A stretch of 64,000 bases of DNA from Pseudomonadota bacterium (GTDB lineage Bacteria > Pseudomonadota > Gammaproteobacteria > Burkholderiales > REEB80): contig JAGXAQ010000002.1 in the NCBI GenBank assembly GCA_018971485.1, positions 235,706 through 299,705 on the forward strand, in the 5' to 3' direction. The notes beneath the pieces were generated by a model. The model was not told the origin of the DNA. It searched no databases and saw only the letters and a list, made by a program, of their open reading frames with translations. This document shows positions 27,265 to 37,812 of the stretch, one piece after another. Each line of letters opens with the position of its first letter. The stretch's first letter is position 1. Position numbers and translations under genes: made by a program.

Positions 27265-29160
27265 TTATTGCTCATTATCCATAAAACTACGCAACCGATC
27301 TGATCTAGATGGATGGCGTAATTTACGCAAGGCTTTAGCCTCAATCTGACGAATACGTTCACGGGTCACATCAAACTGCTTGCCAACTTCCTCAAGTGTA
27401 TGATCAGTGTTCATCTCTATCCCAAAACGCATTCGAAGCACTTTGGCCTCACGTGGAGTCAAGGATTCCAGTACTTCCTTAGTTGCTTCACGCAAAGATG
27501 AATACATCGCCGCATCAGACGGAGCCATTGTTGCCAAATCCTCAATAAAATCGCCCAAATGAGAATCCTCATCATCTCCTATCGGGGTCTCCATGGAAAT
27601 CGGCTCTTTGGAAATCTTCAGAATCTTGCGAATCTTGTCTTCGGGCATTTCCATTTTTTCAGCCAGCTCTGCAGGATCTGGCTCTAGACCTGTCTCCTGA
27701 AAAATCTGCCGGGAAATTCGGTTCATCTTGTTAATAGTTTCTATCATATGAACCGGTATACGAATGGTTCTAGCTTGATCGGCAATTGATCGAGTAATGG
27801 CCTGACGTATCCACCATGTCGCATAGGTTGAAAATTTGTAGCCACGACGATATTCAAATTTATCAACCGCTTTCATGAGGCCTATATTACCCTCTTGAAT
27901 CAAGTCCAGAAACTGGAGGCCCCGGTTGGTATATTTTTTTGCGATAGAAATTACCAACCGCAAATTTGCTTCAATCATTTCACGTTTAGCACGTCGGGCC
28001 TTTGCTTCACCAGTTGACATCTGCCGATTGATTTCCTTGAGATCCTTGACTGGAATCCCAACCCGATTTTGCAGATCTACCAATTTTTGCTGTAATTCAA
28101 CAACCAGAATTTCCATACGCAATAAATCTGTGCCATAGGCCTTACCTGATACCGATTCCTGGCTTACCCAAGAAAGATTCCCTTCATTACCTGGAAAATT
28201 CTTAATGAAATACTGCCGAGGCATCCCTCCTTTTTGTACACACAAATTCATGATTTCACGTTCGTAACTTCTTATTTCGTCAACCAACTGGCGCAAATTA
28301 TCACATAAGGCTTCTACCTGTTTGACAGAGAAACGGATCGCCATCAATTCACTCGAAATCAATTCCTGGGCTTCCTTATAGGGCTCGGATCCATATCCTT
28401 TCTGCTGCAAAATGGTGCACATCCTTGCATAGGCATCGCGAATGATGGCAAAACGTTCCATGGCATCACTTTTAAGCTGGGCAAGATTGGCCGCGGCGAT
28501 CGCTGAGCTTTCTCCCTCTTCATCTGTTTCAGTATCATCGGAATCAATCTCGTCGCTCTCCAATGTTTCTTCATCGAGTTCTTCATCCGCAGTTGCATTT
28601 TCATCACTCAAAGATGCGACACCATCAACCAGCTCATCAATTCGAAGTGTGTCGTTTTCAACCTGTTCTACAAGCTTCAGGATTTCTGCAATAGTTGTAG
28701 GGCATGCTGAAATAGCCTGCACCATATGCTTCAGACCATCCTCAATCCGCTTGGCAATCTCGATCTCACCTTCTCGAGTCAGCAAATCAACTGTTCCCAT
28801 TTCACGCATGTACATCCGGACCGGATCAGTCGTTCTGCCAAATTCAGAATCTGCAGTGGCCAAAGCAGCTTCTGCCTCTTCAACAGCATCATCATCTGTT
28901 ACCGATGGAGGGGCATCCGACATCAGCAAAGACTCTGCGTCAGGTGCCTCGTCATAAACAGCAATACCCATATCTCCGATCATGCTGATGACTGATTCAA
29001 TCTGTTCAGCATCCAGCATTTCATCTGGCAAATGATCATTAATCTCCGCATAGGTGAGATAGCCACGATCCTTTCCCAGAACAATCAGCGACTTCAAGCG
29101 CATCCGTCGTTCATCAGCATCATTGAGGCGTACTTCGGATTTTTCGTTATCACTCACCAT
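27265..29160 (-). CDS. rpoD: RNA polymerase sigma factor RpoD
   Basis: The primary sigma-70 factor, 631 residues from ATG 29160. Region 1.1 is at the N-terminus ([20 protein letters not shown]), region 1.2 contains [20 protein letters not shown], and an acidic non-conserved region follows. Regions 2.1-2.4 include [19 protein letters not shown] and [15 protein letters not shown]. Region 4.2 near the end has [20 protein letters not shown], which reads the -35 box. The frame is open 18 codons further upstream, overlapping the dnaG stop. No strong Shine-Dalgarno marks either start. Operon order is rpsU-yqeY-dnaG-rpoD, the macromolecular synthesis operon. Confidence 0.96.
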   Translation of the reverse strand: MVSDNEKSEVRLNDADERRMRLKSLIVLGKDRGYLTYAEINDHLPDEMLDAEQIESVISMIGDMGIAVYDEAPDAESLLMSDAPPSVTDDDAVEEAEAALATADSEFGRTTDPVRMYMREMGTVDLLTREGEIEIAKRIEDGLKHMVQAISACPTTIAEILKLVEQVENDTLRIDELVDGVASLSDENATADEELDEETLESDEIDSDDTETDEEGESSAIAAANLAQLKSDAMERFAIIRDAYARMCTILQQKGYGSEPYKEAQELISSELMAIRFSVKQVEALCDNLRQLVDEIRSYEREIMNLCVQKGGMPRQYFIKNFPGNEGNLSWVSQESVSGKAYGTDLLRMEILVVELQQKLVDLQNRVGIPVKDLKEINRQMSTGEAKARRAKREMIEANLRLVISIAKKYTNRGLQFLDLIQEGNIGLMKAVDKFEYRRGYKFSTYATWWIRQAITRSIADQARTIRIPVHMIETINKMNRISRQIFQETGLEPDPAELAEKMEMPEDKIRKILKISKEPISMETPIGDDEDSHLGDFIEDLATMAPSDAAMYSSLREATKEVLESLTPREAKVLRMRFGIEMNTDHTLEEVGKQFDVTRERIRQIEAKALRKLRHPSRSDRLRSFMDNEQ

Positions 29161-29210
29161 AAATTCAATCCCGATTAATGATTTTAAAAATGACTCTGTA
29201 AATGAGTCTG

Positions 29211-30911
29211 TCAATGGGCAAGCAATCCCCTCAATTCTTCTTTTCCTGCAGGGGTCAATTCATTTTTCAGCAATTCATCAACTCGCCGTTTCCGTTGGCG
29301 CTCACGCCATTTACCTACTGCATCCATGAACTCTTGTTGGACATCAATTTTTCCATTTAATTCACTGATTTCCGATAAAAAAATAGAAGTTATCTCACTA
29401 AACTCACTATGTAGCAATTCCTGCTGAAGCTCAATACTACTAATGTCCTGACTTGATACCACCATTTCAATCATGTGCTGCAAAAGATCGGCCCCTTTAC
29501 CAGTGAAGGCCTCATTACGCAAATTAAGAGCTAACGAAGGCTGCATGAACACAAGCTTGATCAAATGCCGCAATAAGGAAGGCGCAACGCGGGCCAACCT
29601 CGAACCACCTCGTTTTACCACCCCAGAAAAAACAGGCTTTTGATCCACCTTTCCTGAAAACTCATCCAGTTCTTCCAGGCTCAGCCCTACCCGCTGCGCA
29701 AGGCTTTTTCGCAAAACCAGACGATAAGCCGGAGCTGGCATCTGATGAATCAGTGGGTAAGCCTCCTTAATCAATCTTGCCTGCCCCTCCTCAGTCTGAA
29801 GATCAGATCCCGATGCCAGGTGCTCTAACAGGAATTTCGCCAAAGACTGCGCATCCTCGACCAGCCGCTCAAAAGCCTGCTTGCCATGACCACGAACATA
29901 ACTATCCGGATCATCCCCTTCTGGAAGGAACAAAAACTTAACTTTTTTCCCATCCTGAATCACCTTCAAACAGCTATTGAGTGCTTTCCAGGCTGCACGT
30001 CGCCCAGCGCTATCTCCGTCAAAACTGAAAACAATTTCATCAGCCAAACGCATCAATGATTTAGCATGAGCTTCCGTTGTTGCCGTGCCCAGCGTGGCCA
30101 CAGCATAATCAACCCCATACTGATGCAGCATAACCACATCCATATAGCCTTCAACAACCAGTACACGGCCTTTTATTCGAATTGCTTTTTGTGCTTGAGC
30201 CAAACCATAGAGCTCCTTGCCCTTTTCAAACAAGCGTGTCTCGGGTGAATTCATGTACTTCGGCTCCCCTGTATCAAGAACCCGACCGCCAAATCCGACA
30301 ATCCGCCCACGAAAACCTACAATCGGGAACATGATGCGATCCCGAAAACGGTCATACCGTCGACCTGTTTCGCTCACAATTACCAAACCACTATCTACCA
30401 CTTCATCAGCTTCATAGTTCTTTAAGGCTGTCTCTAGCGACCGCCATCCAGCTGGTGCATACCCTAAACCGAACCGTGCGGCAGTCAATCCCGTCAAACC
30501 ACGGGTTTTTAAATAATCAATAGCTCGCTTCGATCCTTTCAAGGAAAGACGATAGAATCGTGACGCTTCCTCCAAAACAGGTGTCAACTGATCCGGCTGA
30601 CGTTGAACAGGTTGACTCTCATCTTTTGGAACCACCATTCCAGCCATATGAGCCAGCTCATTTATAGCCTGCACAAATGATAGGCCTCGCCATGCCATCA
30701 CAAAATCAATACCATTTCCATGTGCACCACAACCAAAACAATGGTAAAACTGCTTAACCGGACTTACGGTAAAGGATGGAGTTTTTTCCTGGTGGAAGGG
30801 ACAGCAGGCCTGATAATTAGCCCCTGCCTTTTTCAAGGTGACTGCGCGACCTACAACATCGACCACATCCAGCCGATTCAGCAAATCATCGATAAATGAT
30901 TGCGGGATCAT
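29211..30911 (-). CDS. dnaG: DNA primase
   Basis: A 566-residue primase making RNA primers at the fork. The CHC2 zinc finger is near the N-terminus ([11 protein letters not shown] and HCFGCG). The Toprim core has VVEGYMDVV and, further on, the [12 protein letters not shown] acidic motif. A C-terminal helicase-binding domain, weakly conserved as usual, closes the protein. The start at [11 protein letters not shown] (30911) matches the family; the frame extends 19 codons upstream. It lies between yqeY and rpoD. Confidence 0.96.
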   Translation of the reverse strand: MIPQSFIDDLLNRLDVVDVVGRAVTLKKAGANYQACCPFHQEKTPSFTVSPVKQFYHCFGCGAHGNGIDFVMAWRGLSFVQAINELAHMAGMVVPKDESQPVQRQPDQLTPVLEEASRFYRLSLKGSKRAIDYLKTRGLTGLTAARFGLGYAPAGWRSLETALKNYEADEVVDSGLVIVSETGRRYDRFRDRIMFPIVGFRGRIVGFGGRVLDTGEPKYMNSPETRLFEKGKELYGLAQAQKAIRIKGRVLVVEGYMDVVMLHQYGVDYAVATLGTATTEAHAKSLMRLADEIVFSFDGDSAGRRAAWKALNSCLKVIQDGKKVKFLFLPEGDDPDSYVRGHGKQAFERLVEDAQSLAKFLLEHLASGSDLQTEEGQARLIKEAYPLIHQMPAPAYRLVLRKSLAQRVGLSLEELDEFSGKVDQKPVFSGVVKRGGSRLARVAPSLLRHLIKLVFMQPSLALNLRNEAFTGKGADLLQHMIEMVVSSQDISSIELQQELLHSEFSEITSIFLSEISELNGKIDVQQEFMDAVGKWRERQRKRRVDELLKNELTPAGKEELRGLLAH

Positions 30912-30972
30912 GGGTGAACCCTCAAACACGTGTAAGGTCATTTTACCGGCGATCCTGCTGCCGCACAATGCA

Positions 30973-31434
30973 TCAACCGGTAAGCGCGCTTTTTATCAAT
31001 CCAGAAATAACAGCCATGTCCACGCTCCCACCCAGTTCAGATTTCAACACAGACATCACACGCCCCATATCTTTCATCCCACTAGCGCCAGTAGCGATAA
31101 TAGCTGCTCTTACACGGGCCTTTAGCTCCTCTTCACCTGGAGCAGCAGGCAGATACCCTTCTAGAATGTTAACTTCAGCTGCTTCCGCATCAACCAGATC
31201 CTGCCGCCCAGCAGCTCCGTACTGGGCAATCGAATCTCGCCTTTGCTTAATCATCTTGCGGATCACATCGATCACGCCCTGATCATTCAAGGACTCTTCC
31301 TTATCAGATGACCTTTTATCAATCTCCTGCTGACGTACTGCAGAAAGCAAAAGACGGACCGTACCCAATCGCACAGTATCGCGATCGCGCATCGCTTGCT
31401 TCATATCATCTGAAATTTGCTGTCTCAGGGTCAT
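30973..31434 (-). CDS. yqeY: GatB/YqeY domain-containing protein
   Basis: A 153-residue protein of the YqeY family, related to the tail domain of the GatB amidotransferase subunit. It is mostly helical, with LGTVRLLLSAVRQQEID near the N-terminus, IRKMIKQRRDSIAQY mid-protein and the GMKDMGRVMSVLK segment near the C-terminus. A tRNA-linked role is suspected but unproven. The start is at MTLRQQI (31434), three codons after an alternative. It sits between rpsU and dnaG, as in many betaproteobacteria. Confidence 0.9.
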   Translation of the reverse strand: MTLRQQISDDMKQAMRDRDTVRLGTVRLLLSAVRQQEIDKRSSDKEESLNDQGVIDVIRKMIKQRRDSIAQYGAAGRQDLVDAEAAEVNILEGYLPAAPGEEELKARVRAAIIATGASGMKDMGRVMSVLKSELGGSVDMAVISGLIKSALTG

Positions 31435-31449
31435 GTCACCCAAACCCTG

Positions 31450-31662
31450 TTAGTAGAGCTTCGGAGGTAACGTCTGGCTACGTAATCTTTTATAATGACG
31501 CTTGACTGCTGCAGCCTGCTTACGCTTACGTTCAGCGGTTGGCTTTTCATAAAATTCACGGGCACGAAGCTCGTTAAGCAAACCTGAACGCTCAATAGTG
31601 CGACGGAAGCGGCGCAAGGCAACGTCAAACGGTTCCCCTTCTTTTACACGAACACTGGGCAT
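31450..31662 (-). CDS. rpsU: 30S ribosomal protein S21
   Basis: A 70-residue small-subunit protein needed for initiation on natural mRNAs. [19 protein letters not shown] at the N-terminus and the basic [15 protein letters not shown] tail are diagnostic. The family start is at 31662, although the frame extends seven codons further. It is first in the rpsU-yqeY-dnaG-rpoD operon, so its promoter lies in the gap divergent to tsaD. Confidence 0.95.
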   Translation of the reverse strand: MPSVRVKEGEPFDVALRRFRRTIERSGLLNELRAREFYEKPTAERKRKQAAAVKRHYKRLRSQTLPPKLY

Positions 31663-31768
31663 GAAATCTCCGCAAAAATGCAAGTAAATATGAAATTATA
31701 TCTGGGCTTGCTTCGCTTTTCAATCGGAACTACATTTTTCTTAAGTAGCACCCCCCTGCCCCTTGAAG

Positions 31769-31774
31769 TATAAT
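31769..31774 (+). promoter_or_regulatory. Candidate -10 element for tsaD
   Basis: A perfect TATAAT 24 bp before the tsaD ATG chosen here. No good -35 is present at 16-18 bp. If used, transcription would begin near 31781 and give a leader of under 20 nt. Confidence 0.35.
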
Positions 31775-31798
31775 TTCCATTTTATGAGTGGTGTTAGC

Positions 31799-32803
31799 AT
31801 GCTGGTCTTAGGAATTGAAACCTCGTGTGATGAAACAGGAATTGCTCTCTTCGATACTTCATCGGGTTTATTGGCACATGAACTTCATTCGCAGATAGCC
31901 ATGCATGCAGAATATGGCGGTGTGGTTCCTGAACTGGCCTCTCGCGATCATATTCGCCGTATCATTCCTTTAATAAGAACAGCACTTCATCAAGCAGACA
32001 AAACCTTCAATGATCTGAATGCGATTGCCTATACAGAAGGCCCAGGCCTAGCTGGCGCATTACTGGTTGGCGCTTCAGTTGCAGAAGGTCTGGCCGCTTC
32101 CCTCAATATCCCACGAATTGGCATTCATCACCTGGAAGGGCATCTGCTTGCCCCGCTTCTTGAACCTACACCGCCTAAATTCCCGTTCATTGCTCTTCTC
32201 GTTTCAGGTGGGCACACCCAATTAATGCGGGTCAATGAAATTGGTAACTACCGGAAACTTGGAGAAACCCTGGACGATGCAGCAGGCGAGGCCTTTGACA
32301 AAACCGCTAAAATTCTAAATCTAGGCTACCCGGGAGGACCGGCCCTCTCAAAACTAGCCGAGACGGGCGACCCAAACCGATTTAAGCTGCCGCGCCCACT
32401 TATCAGAAGTAAAGATTTAAACTTTAGCTTTAGTGGATTAAAAACTGCTGTTTTAACCCTTTCCAACACAGTTCGACTTGATGAAACCCTTATTCGCGAT
32501 ATTGCTGCCTCATTTCAAGCAGCAATTGTAGATGTGCTCACCTTTAAAGCACTATTAGCCCTAAAGCAGGAAAACCTGACTCGCCTGGTTGTCGCCGGAG
32601 GCGTAGGGGCCAACAAACAGTTAAGACAACAAATGAACACCCTGGTCAACCAATATGGCGGAACAGTGCACTACCCAAAAATTGAGTTCTGTACCGACAA
32701 TGGTGCCATGATTGCTTTTGCCGGGGCCATGCGCTTGGCCGAAGCCAGCCAGAAACCTGGCTTCTGTATTCGAGCACGCTGGCCGCTTGAGGAACTTCAC
32801 TAA
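31799..32803 (+). CDS. tsaD: tRNA threonylcarbamoyladenosine biosynthesis protein TsaD
   Basis: A 334-residue ASKHA-fold protein (Gcp/YgjD) that, with TsaB and TsaE, transfers the threonylcarbamoyl group onto A37 of ANN-decoding tRNAs. It begins [17 protein letters not shown]. The metal-binding pair His111 and His115 lies in [11 protein letters not shown]. The LVSGGHTQL and [10 protein letters not shown] motifs are typical. Start: ATG 31799 is chosen because homologues begin here; an ATG at 31784 is in frame. Partners are not in the window. Divergent from rpsU, a conserved arrangement. Confidence 0.95.
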   Translation: MLVLGIETSCDETGIALFDTSSGLLAHELHSQIAMHAEYGGVVPELASRDHIRRIIPLIRTALHQADKTFNDLNAIAYTEGPGLAGALLVGASVAEGLAASLNIPRIGIHHLEGHLLAPLLEPTPPKFPFIALLVSGGHTQLMRVNEIGNYRKLGETLDDAAGEAFDKTAKILNLGYPGGPALSKLAETGDPNRFKLPRPLIRSKDLNFSFSGLKTAVLTLSNTVRLDETLIRDIAASFQAAIVDVLTFKALLALKQENLTRLVVAGGVGANKQLRQQMNTLVNQYGGTVHYPKIEFCTDNGAMIAFAGAMRLAEASQKPGFCIRARWPLEELH

Positions 32804-32815
32804 TCTTCTGAAAAA

Positions 32816-33175
32816 CTAGATTTCATGCCCACGCTCAATCGTCACACCTACTTCTGCAACATAAGGCAGGATATTCGGCTTGCTTACCCTGACCCTTACC
32901 CAAGGTGTTTCGTATTCCTTCAGCAACAGCTCGGCAATAAATTCTGCCAACCTTTCAACCAAGGCAAAACGTTGACGGGGCAGTTCCTGAAAAAGACGGG
33001 CCACCACATCGGCATAATCGACTGTATCTTCCACATTGTCGCGACGAAGTTGACCCTGATTGCTTTTAAGTGCAATCTCAAGATCAATGCCAATTTCCCT
33101 GGGAGCCTGACGCTCCCAGTCAAACACACCAATAACCACTGCAATACGCAGATCCTTAATAAATACAATATCCAT
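32816..33175 (-). CDS. folB: Dihydroneopterin aldolase
   Basis: A 119-residue enzyme of folate synthesis, cleaving dihydroneopterin to 6-hydroxymethyl-dihydropterin. MDIVFIKDLRIAVVIGVFDWERQ at the N-terminus matches the FolB start, with the substrate-binding Glu in the VIGVFDWE strand. The DTVDYADVVARL segment and a late K in RVSKPN are the expected later motifs. The start at 33175 is chosen over an upstream ATG five codons earlier. Divergent from plsY, the common folB/plsY pairing. Confidence 0.93.
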   Translation of the reverse strand: MDIVFIKDLRIAVVIGVFDWERQAPREIGIDLEIALKSNQGQLRRDNVEDTVDYADVVARLFQELPRQRFALVERLAEFIAELLLKEYETPWVRVRVSKPNILPYVAEVGVTIERGHEI

Positions 33176-33210
33176 TTTTCCGGCCTTCATTAAATGGTAA
33201 GCTCAGCACG

Positions 33211-33813
33211 ATGAACATAACGACTTTTCTTCTAATCTGTACAGGATATCTCATCGGCTCCCTGTCTTTTGCGATCATCATTAGCAAAGCATGTCATCTT
33301 CCTGATCCTCGCACCTTTGGCTCAGGCAATCCTGGAACTACCAATGTACTACGAACCGGAAACAGAAAAGCTGCCTTATTCACCCTGCTTGGCGATGCTA
33401 TCAAAGGGTGGGTTCCGGTTTTTATTGCGTTCCAGTTTTTCTGGCACTCAGCTCTAACAGCCTCCGATATTGCATATGTAGCCATAGCCACTTTTTTAGG
33501 CCACCTTTATCCAATTTATTTTCGGTTCAAGGGCGGAAAAGGTGTTGCTACGGCTTTAGGAATCCTTTTGGCATTTTCGTTAAAACTTGGGTTATGTGTT
33601 GCGATTATTTGGATCGTTTTTCTTAAAGCCTTCCGTATCTCTTCCCTATCGGCGCTGATTGCAGCCTTGTCTTCACCAATACTGGCTTTCTTTTTTCTGT
33701 CCGAACCATCATGGAAATGGGCTGTCGCCCTCATTGCTACCATGCTCATTATCCGACATAAATTGAATATTCAAAAACTTATTTCGGGAAAAGAAAACAG
33801 GATTGGCAGCTAA
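33211..33813 (+). CDS. plsY: Glycerol-3-phosphate acyltransferase PlsY
   Basis: A 200-residue inner-membrane enzyme that acylates glycerol-3-phosphate from acyl-phosphate, starting phospholipid synthesis. Five hydrophobic segments are visible. The three PlsY motifs are present: GSGNPGTTNVLR near residues 37-48, FRFKGGKGVATALG near 106-119, and a late R-H-x-x-N segment (IRHKLNIQKL). Its TAA stop overlaps the TAG of the convergent ogt gene on the tetranucleotide CTAA. Confidence 0.94.
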   Translation: MNITTFLLICTGYLIGSLSFAIIISKACHLPDPRTFGSGNPGTTNVLRTGNRKAALFTLLGDAIKGWVPVFIAFQFFWHSALTASDIAYVAIATFLGHLYPIYFRFKGGKGVATALGILLAFSLKLGLCVAIIWIVFLKAFRISSLSALIAALSSPILAFFFLSEPSWKWAVALIATMLIIRHKLNIQKLISGKENRIGS

Positions 33814-34295
33814 ATCTTGACTCCTTCATGATCCAGCAGCCATTTTTTGACCGTCATGTACACTCCGGCACGAGTATGATTAAATCCACCCAGACCTGTT
33901 TTGGAAACAATCCGATGGCATGGTATGAGAATGGAAATAGGATTGGAGCCACAGGCTCCACCAACAGCTCGCGGACCACTTGTCAGCTCTGTCGCGACAT
34001 CACCATAAGTTCGAACACACCCAGCAGGGATTTGTCTCATTAATTCCCATACACGTCTTTGAAAGAAAGTACCAGATGCAGACATGGGAACACTAAACAC
34101 ATGGGAAGAATTAGAAAAATAAGCATCCAATTCAAAAAAAACTGCAGAGGCTATGCGACTTGCAGGGGGACTATAATCCCCCTCTTGCAAGAACTCAACC
34201 CGGTAAAGCACATCATGTCTAGCAACAATACCGAGCGCACCGAATGGTGCGCTGTAAATTCCATCAAACCCTTCAGGACAGGATAAAAGAGCCAT
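33810..34295 (-). CDS. ogt: Methylated-DNA--protein-cysteine methyltransferase
   Basis: A 161-residue suicide repair protein that removes alkyl groups from O6-guanine. The acceptor Cys126 is in IPCHRIV (124-130). The helix-turn-helix with its arginine finger (TYGDVA near 96-101, GPRAVGGACGSNP near 107-119) precedes it. There is no Ada-type N-terminal domain, so it is an Ogt-type enzyme. Its stop overlaps plsY, and it lies just downstream of rplS. Confidence 0.92.
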   Translation of the reverse strand: MALLSCPEGFDGIYSAPFGALGIVARHDVLYRVEFLQEGDYSPPASRIASAVFFELDAYFSNSSHVFSVPMSASGTFFQRRVWELMRQIPAGCVRTYGDVATELTSGPRAVGGACGSNPISILIPCHRIVSKTGLGGFNHTRAGVYMTVKKWLLDHEGVKI

Positions 34296-34308
34296 CCGCT
34301 AATTCCAC

Positions 34309-34677
34309 TTAAGCTGTAACCTTACGCTCCAGTTTTTCACGGATTCGTGCAGATTTACCTGAGCGATCCCTCAAATAATAGAGTTTGGCGCGGCGCACAT
34401 CCCCACGCCTTTTAACCTCAATACTTGCAATCAAGGGCGAATAAGACTGAAATGTCCTCTCCACTCCTTCACCAGCTGAAATCTTGCGCACAATAAAAGA
34501 AGAATTTAAGCCACGATTACGCTTAGCTATCACGACACCTTCATAAGCCTGCAAACGCTCGCGGGTTCCTTCCTTAACCTTAACACTCACAACGACAGTG
34601 TCACCGGGAGAAAAATTAGGCAACGTCTTGTTTAGACGTGCAATTTCTTCTTGCTCCAATGTGGCAATCAAGTCCAT
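34309..34677 (-). CDS. rplS: 50S ribosomal protein L19
   Basis: A 122-residue large-subunit protein at the 30S interface. It begins [12 protein letters not shown] and contains [31 protein letters not shown] and [13 protein letters not shown], all typical. The second of two adjacent ATGs is used; the trmD stop ends 4 bp upstream. Last gene of the rpsP-rimM-trmD-rplS operon. Confidence 0.96.
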   Translation of the reverse strand: MDLIATLEQEEIARLNKTLPNFSPGDTVVVSVKVKEGTRERLQAYEGVVIAKRNRGLNSSFIVRKISAGEGVERTFQSYSPLIASIEVKRRGDVRRAKLYYLRDRSGKSARIREKLERKVTA

Positions 34678-34681
34678 CATC

Positions 34682-35443
34682 CTACTCCTTCTTATCCATA
34701 TCCTGTTTAAATTCATTCAACAACTGCTGTTCCTTAAAACCCAACTCCCGAACCGCAATCAAATCCGGTCGCCTCAGCCAGGTTCTACCTAAAGCCTGCT
34801 TTAGTCTCCAACGCGAAATCCGATCATGGTGGCCTGATAATAATACTTCAGGAACACTCCGCTCATTATAGACATCCGGACGCGTGTAATGCGGATAATC
34901 CAGCAACCCATCCGCAAACGAATCCTGTGCCGCTGAGTCAGCATCACCCAGGACTCCAGGTAACAAGCGAATCAAACCATCCAGCAACAACATGGCAGGT
35001 AACTCGCCACCTGAAAGCACATAATCCCCTACCGAATACTCTCTATCCACTTCTTTTTCAATAAGGCGCTCATCAACTCCCTCATAGCGGCCACAGAGCA
35101 GAATCAAACCATCCAATTTCAGCAGATCAGCCAAATCTGCCTGTTTAAGCAATCGGCCTTGCGGTGTCAAATAAACAACAGGGGCATCATTTACACCCAA
35201 GCTGGACTGCCGGTTCCTGGCCGCTGCAATTGCCTTTTCAAGGGGTTGCGCCATCATAACCATCCCAGGGCCTCCACCATAAGGACGATCATCAATGGTT
35301 TTATAGGCATCCTCTGCAAACTGTCTCGGATTCCATGCTTTAAAGTCATATACCTCTTGCTCAAAAGCCCGCCGGGTGACGCCATATCTCGTCAAGGCTT
35401 CGAACATGTCCGGAAACAGCGTTACCACATCGTAATGTTTCAG
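34682..35443 (-). CDS. trmD: tRNA (guanine-N1-)-methyltransferase TrmD, probable CTG start
   Basis: A SPOUT-family enzyme making m1G37 in tRNAs, which protects the reading frame. Trefoil-knot motifs are clear: [29 protein letters not shown] and the [14 protein letters not shown] segment. The first start codon of the usual kind in frame is GTG 35428, but it would give VTLFPDMF and cut off part of the first strand. Five codons further up, CTG 35443 gives [13 protein letters not shown], matching the family start, and an AGGAGAGGGGA ribosome site ends right before it. No ATG, GTG or TTG exists there. The 253-residue length then fits the family. Third in the rpsP-rimM-trmD-rplS operon. Confidence 0.93.
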   Translation of the reverse strand: MKHYDVVTLFPDMFEALTRYGVTRRAFEQEVYDFKAWNPRQFAEDAYKTIDDRPYGGGPGMVMMAQPLEKAIAAARNRQSSLGVNDAPVVYLTPQGRLLKQADLADLLKLDGLILLCGRYEGVDERLIEKEVDREYSVGDYVLSGGELPAMLLLDGLIRLLPGVLGDADSAAQDSFADGLLDYPHYTRPDVYNERSVPEVLLSGHHDRISRWRLKQALGRTWLRRPDLIAVRELGFKEQQLLNEFKQDMDKKE

Positions 35444-35470
35444 TCCCCTCTCCTTGAGAGCCCAACCAAA

Positions 35471-35959
35471 CTAAAAGTCTTCGTCCCAATCGACCATTAT
35501 CTGCCGCTTATCCATCTTAACTTCCAGCACTACGCTCGCGATAAAAGGAATCAATCTTTCACGCCCGTTTCGCAAAACCAAAACATCATTGGCACCAGTC
35601 GCCAGCAAATGGTCTACTTGACCTAGAACGATACCTTGACAATTCATCACTTCCAGACCAACCAGATCCTGCCAGTAATATTCATTTTCAGCCGTTTTGG
35701 GCAATCTTTCCCGGGGAATAAGAATATCTCGGCCCAGCAGGGCTAAAGCTGCATCCCGATCTTCAACTCCCTCAAGCTTGGCTACAATCCATCTTCCATG
35801 CAACCGGCTATCCTGAACCGGATATTCCTCAACACCATCAAGGCTGGATAAAGACCACACCGGATAATCCATCAGATTTTCCGGGGGATCCATATAACTT
35901 TGAACCCGAACCCAGCCACGCACACCAAATGGTGCACGCACAGAACCCATAACCAGCAT
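35471..35959 (-). CDS. rimM: Ribosome maturation factor RimM
   Basis: A 162-residue 16S rRNA processing factor that binds S19 and helps mature the 30S head. The N-terminal RimM domain starts MGSVRAPFGVRGWVRV, and the C-terminal PRC-barrel includes YYWQDLVGLEVMNCQG and LIPFIASVVLEVKMD. The start at 35959 lies 5 bp after the rpsP stop; the frame extends upstream into rpsP but without family similarity. Second in the operon. Confidence 0.94.
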   Translation of the reverse strand: MLVMGSVRAPFGVRGWVRVQSYMDPPENLMDYPVWSLSSLDGVEEYPVQDSRLHGRWIVAKLEGVEDRDAALALLGRDILIPRERLPKTAENEYYWQDLVGLEVMNCQGIVLGQVDHLLATGANDVLVLRNGRERLIPFIASVVLEVKMDKRQIMVDWDEDF

Positions 35960-35964
35960 AGGTC

Positions 35965-36210
35965 TTAAGATTTTACCGTGGATTTTACCAAACGCTCCAC
36001 TGTATCTGACAATCGCGCGCCCACTGAACGCCAATATTCAATCCGTTCATTGTCCAGACGCAGGGCTTCCTGCTTACCGGCAGCAACCGGATTATAAAAA
36101 CCTACTCTCTCGATAAAACGCCCATCGCGCCGATTGCGTGAATCAGCTACCACAACATTGTAAAACGGGCGCTTTTTTGCACCCCCACGGCTAAGTCGAA
36201 TGATTACCAT
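35965..36210 (-). CDS. rpsP: 30S ribosomal protein S16
   Basis: An 81-residue small-subunit protein. [20 protein letters not shown] at the N-terminus and [14 protein letters not shown] are diagnostic. The start is at 36210; the frame extends six codons further. First gene of the rpsP-rimM-trmD-rplS operon, about 120 bp downstream of ffh. Confidence 0.96.
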   Translation of the reverse strand: MVIIRLSRGGAKKRPFYNVVVADSRNRRDGRFIERVGFYNPVAAGKQEALRLDNERIEYWRSVGARLSDTVERLVKSTVKS

Positions 36211-36333
36211 AATCTGCCCATATTCCAAAGACCGAAAAAAGGTGTTGAGTTTACGATAAAAATTGCTATTTTGGCAAGGAACTTATCTTTAAGATCCTAC
36301 CAGACGCAGAAACAGGGCTTGCCATACAATCAG

Positions 36334-37686
36334 TCAACGACGGCGCATGGGCATGAGTGACTGCATCTGCCGCATCATTTTACCCATTCCTCCACGTGAA
36401 AACATTTTCATCATTTTTTGCATTTGATCAAATTGAGCCAGAAGACGATTAACATCCTGTACCTGAACCCCTGCACCTGCAGCGATTCGTCGTTTTCTGG
36501 AAGCCTTGATAATTTCAGGCTTGCTTCTTTCCAGCGCGGTCATGGAATTAATAATACCCTCAATACGAATAAAGGTACGATCATTATCGCCTGCATTAAC
36601 CGAAAGCTTTGCATATTCCTGCGGCAACTTGTCCAAAAGAGAACCAACTCCACCCATTTTTCTCATTTGAACCATCTGCGCTTTGAAGTCTTCAAGATCG
36701 AAACCTTTCCCAGCTTTCATTTTACGGCTGAGTTTCTCGGCTTCTTCCATATCCACGCCACGACGGGCTTCTTCAATCAGCCCAAGTACATCCCCCATTC
36801 CCAGAATCCTGGAAGCCATTCTTTCAGGATAAAAAGGTTCCAGCCCTGTCAGCTTCTCGCCCACCCCCACAAACTTAATGGGTACGCCTGTAATGGCCTT
36901 GACGGATAAGGCTGCACCACCTCTTGCATCACCATCCAGCTTAGTCACAATCACCCCTGTGAGCGGAAGGGCCTGCGAAAAAGCTTTTGCCGTATTGACC
37001 GCATCCTGACCTTGCATTGAATCCACAACAAAAAATGTCTCAACGGGATCAGTAACCTCATGAAGCCTGTGGATCTCGTCCATCATCATTTCATCTATCG
37101 CCAAACGTCCGGCTGTATCAAGAATCAAGACATCCTGATAGTGACGCTTGGCGTAATCAATTGCAGCCCGGGCAATCTCAACCGGGGTCTCAGTTGACCC
37201 ACCCCTGAAGAAGTCAACCTGGACCTGTTCTGCCAGGGTTTGTAACTGATCGATTGCAGCCGGACGATACACATCACAACTGACCAGAAGAACTTTCTTG
37301 TTCATCTGCTCACGAATCAGCCGCGCAAGTTTGCCCGCTGTAGTCGTCTTACCGGCACCTTGCAAGCCAGCAAGCAAAATGACGGCGGGCGGGCGGGCAG
37401 CAAGATTAAGCACGGCCTGTTGCAGCCCCATTAATTTAGTCAGTTCCTCATGAACCACTCCAATCACAGCTTGACCTGGACTCAGGTTACGCAATACCTC
37501 CTGACCAAGCGCCCGCGTTTTAACCGTAGAGATAAAATCCCGTACAACCGGTAAAGCAACATCAGCCTCAAGCAGGGCCATACGAACATCCCTTAAAGCA
37601 TCCTGTATGTTATCTTCCGTAAGCCTGGCTTGCCCACGAAGGCTTTTAACTACTGCCGATAAACGCTGCGATAAATTGTCAAACAT
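36334..37686 (-). CDS. ffh: Signal recognition particle protein Ffh
   Basis: A 450-residue SRP GTPase that binds signal sequences of membrane proteins with 4.5S RNA. The N-domain precedes the G-domain with P-loop GLQGAGKTTT (107-116), DTAGR and TKLDGDARGG. The C-terminal M-domain is Met-rich, ending in FSRGGMGKMMRQMQ, which binds RNA and signal peptides. It is divergent from the ccsA-like gene. The 4.5S RNA gene is not seen in this window. Confidence 0.96.
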   Translation of the reverse strand: MFDNLSQRLSAVVKSLRGQARLTEDNIQDALRDVRMALLEADVALPVVRDFISTVKTRALGQEVLRNLSPGQAVIGVVHEELTKLMGLQQAVLNLAARPPAVILLAGLQGAGKTTTAGKLARLIREQMNKKVLLVSCDVYRPAAIDQLQTLAEQVQVDFFRGGSTETPVEIARAAIDYAKRHYQDVLILDTAGRLAIDEMMMDEIHRLHEVTDPVETFFVVDSMQGQDAVNTAKAFSQALPLTGVIVTKLDGDARGGAALSVKAITGVPIKFVGVGEKLTGLEPFYPERMASRILGMGDVLGLIEEARRGVDMEEAEKLSRKMKAGKGFDLEDFKAQMVQMRKMGGVGSLLDKLPQEYAKLSVNAGDNDRTFIRIEGIINSMTALERSKPEIIKASRKRRIAAGAGVQVQDVNRLLAQFDQMQKMMKMFSRGGMGKMMRQMQSLMPMRRR

Positions 37687-37812
37687 ATTGTCCCCAAAAT
37701 TAGAAAGCCTTTTCTATCCTTGTTATTATACGCTTTCAAGCCAAACAAGGATCCAGCCAACCTTCAATATGCTAGAATTACACAATTAAAAACATAAAAT
37801 CTGGAGATCCGG

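Noticed and set aside
28442-28957. 171-codon frame opposite rpoD
   Set aside because: Serine-rich antisense shadow of the acidic region of sigma-70.
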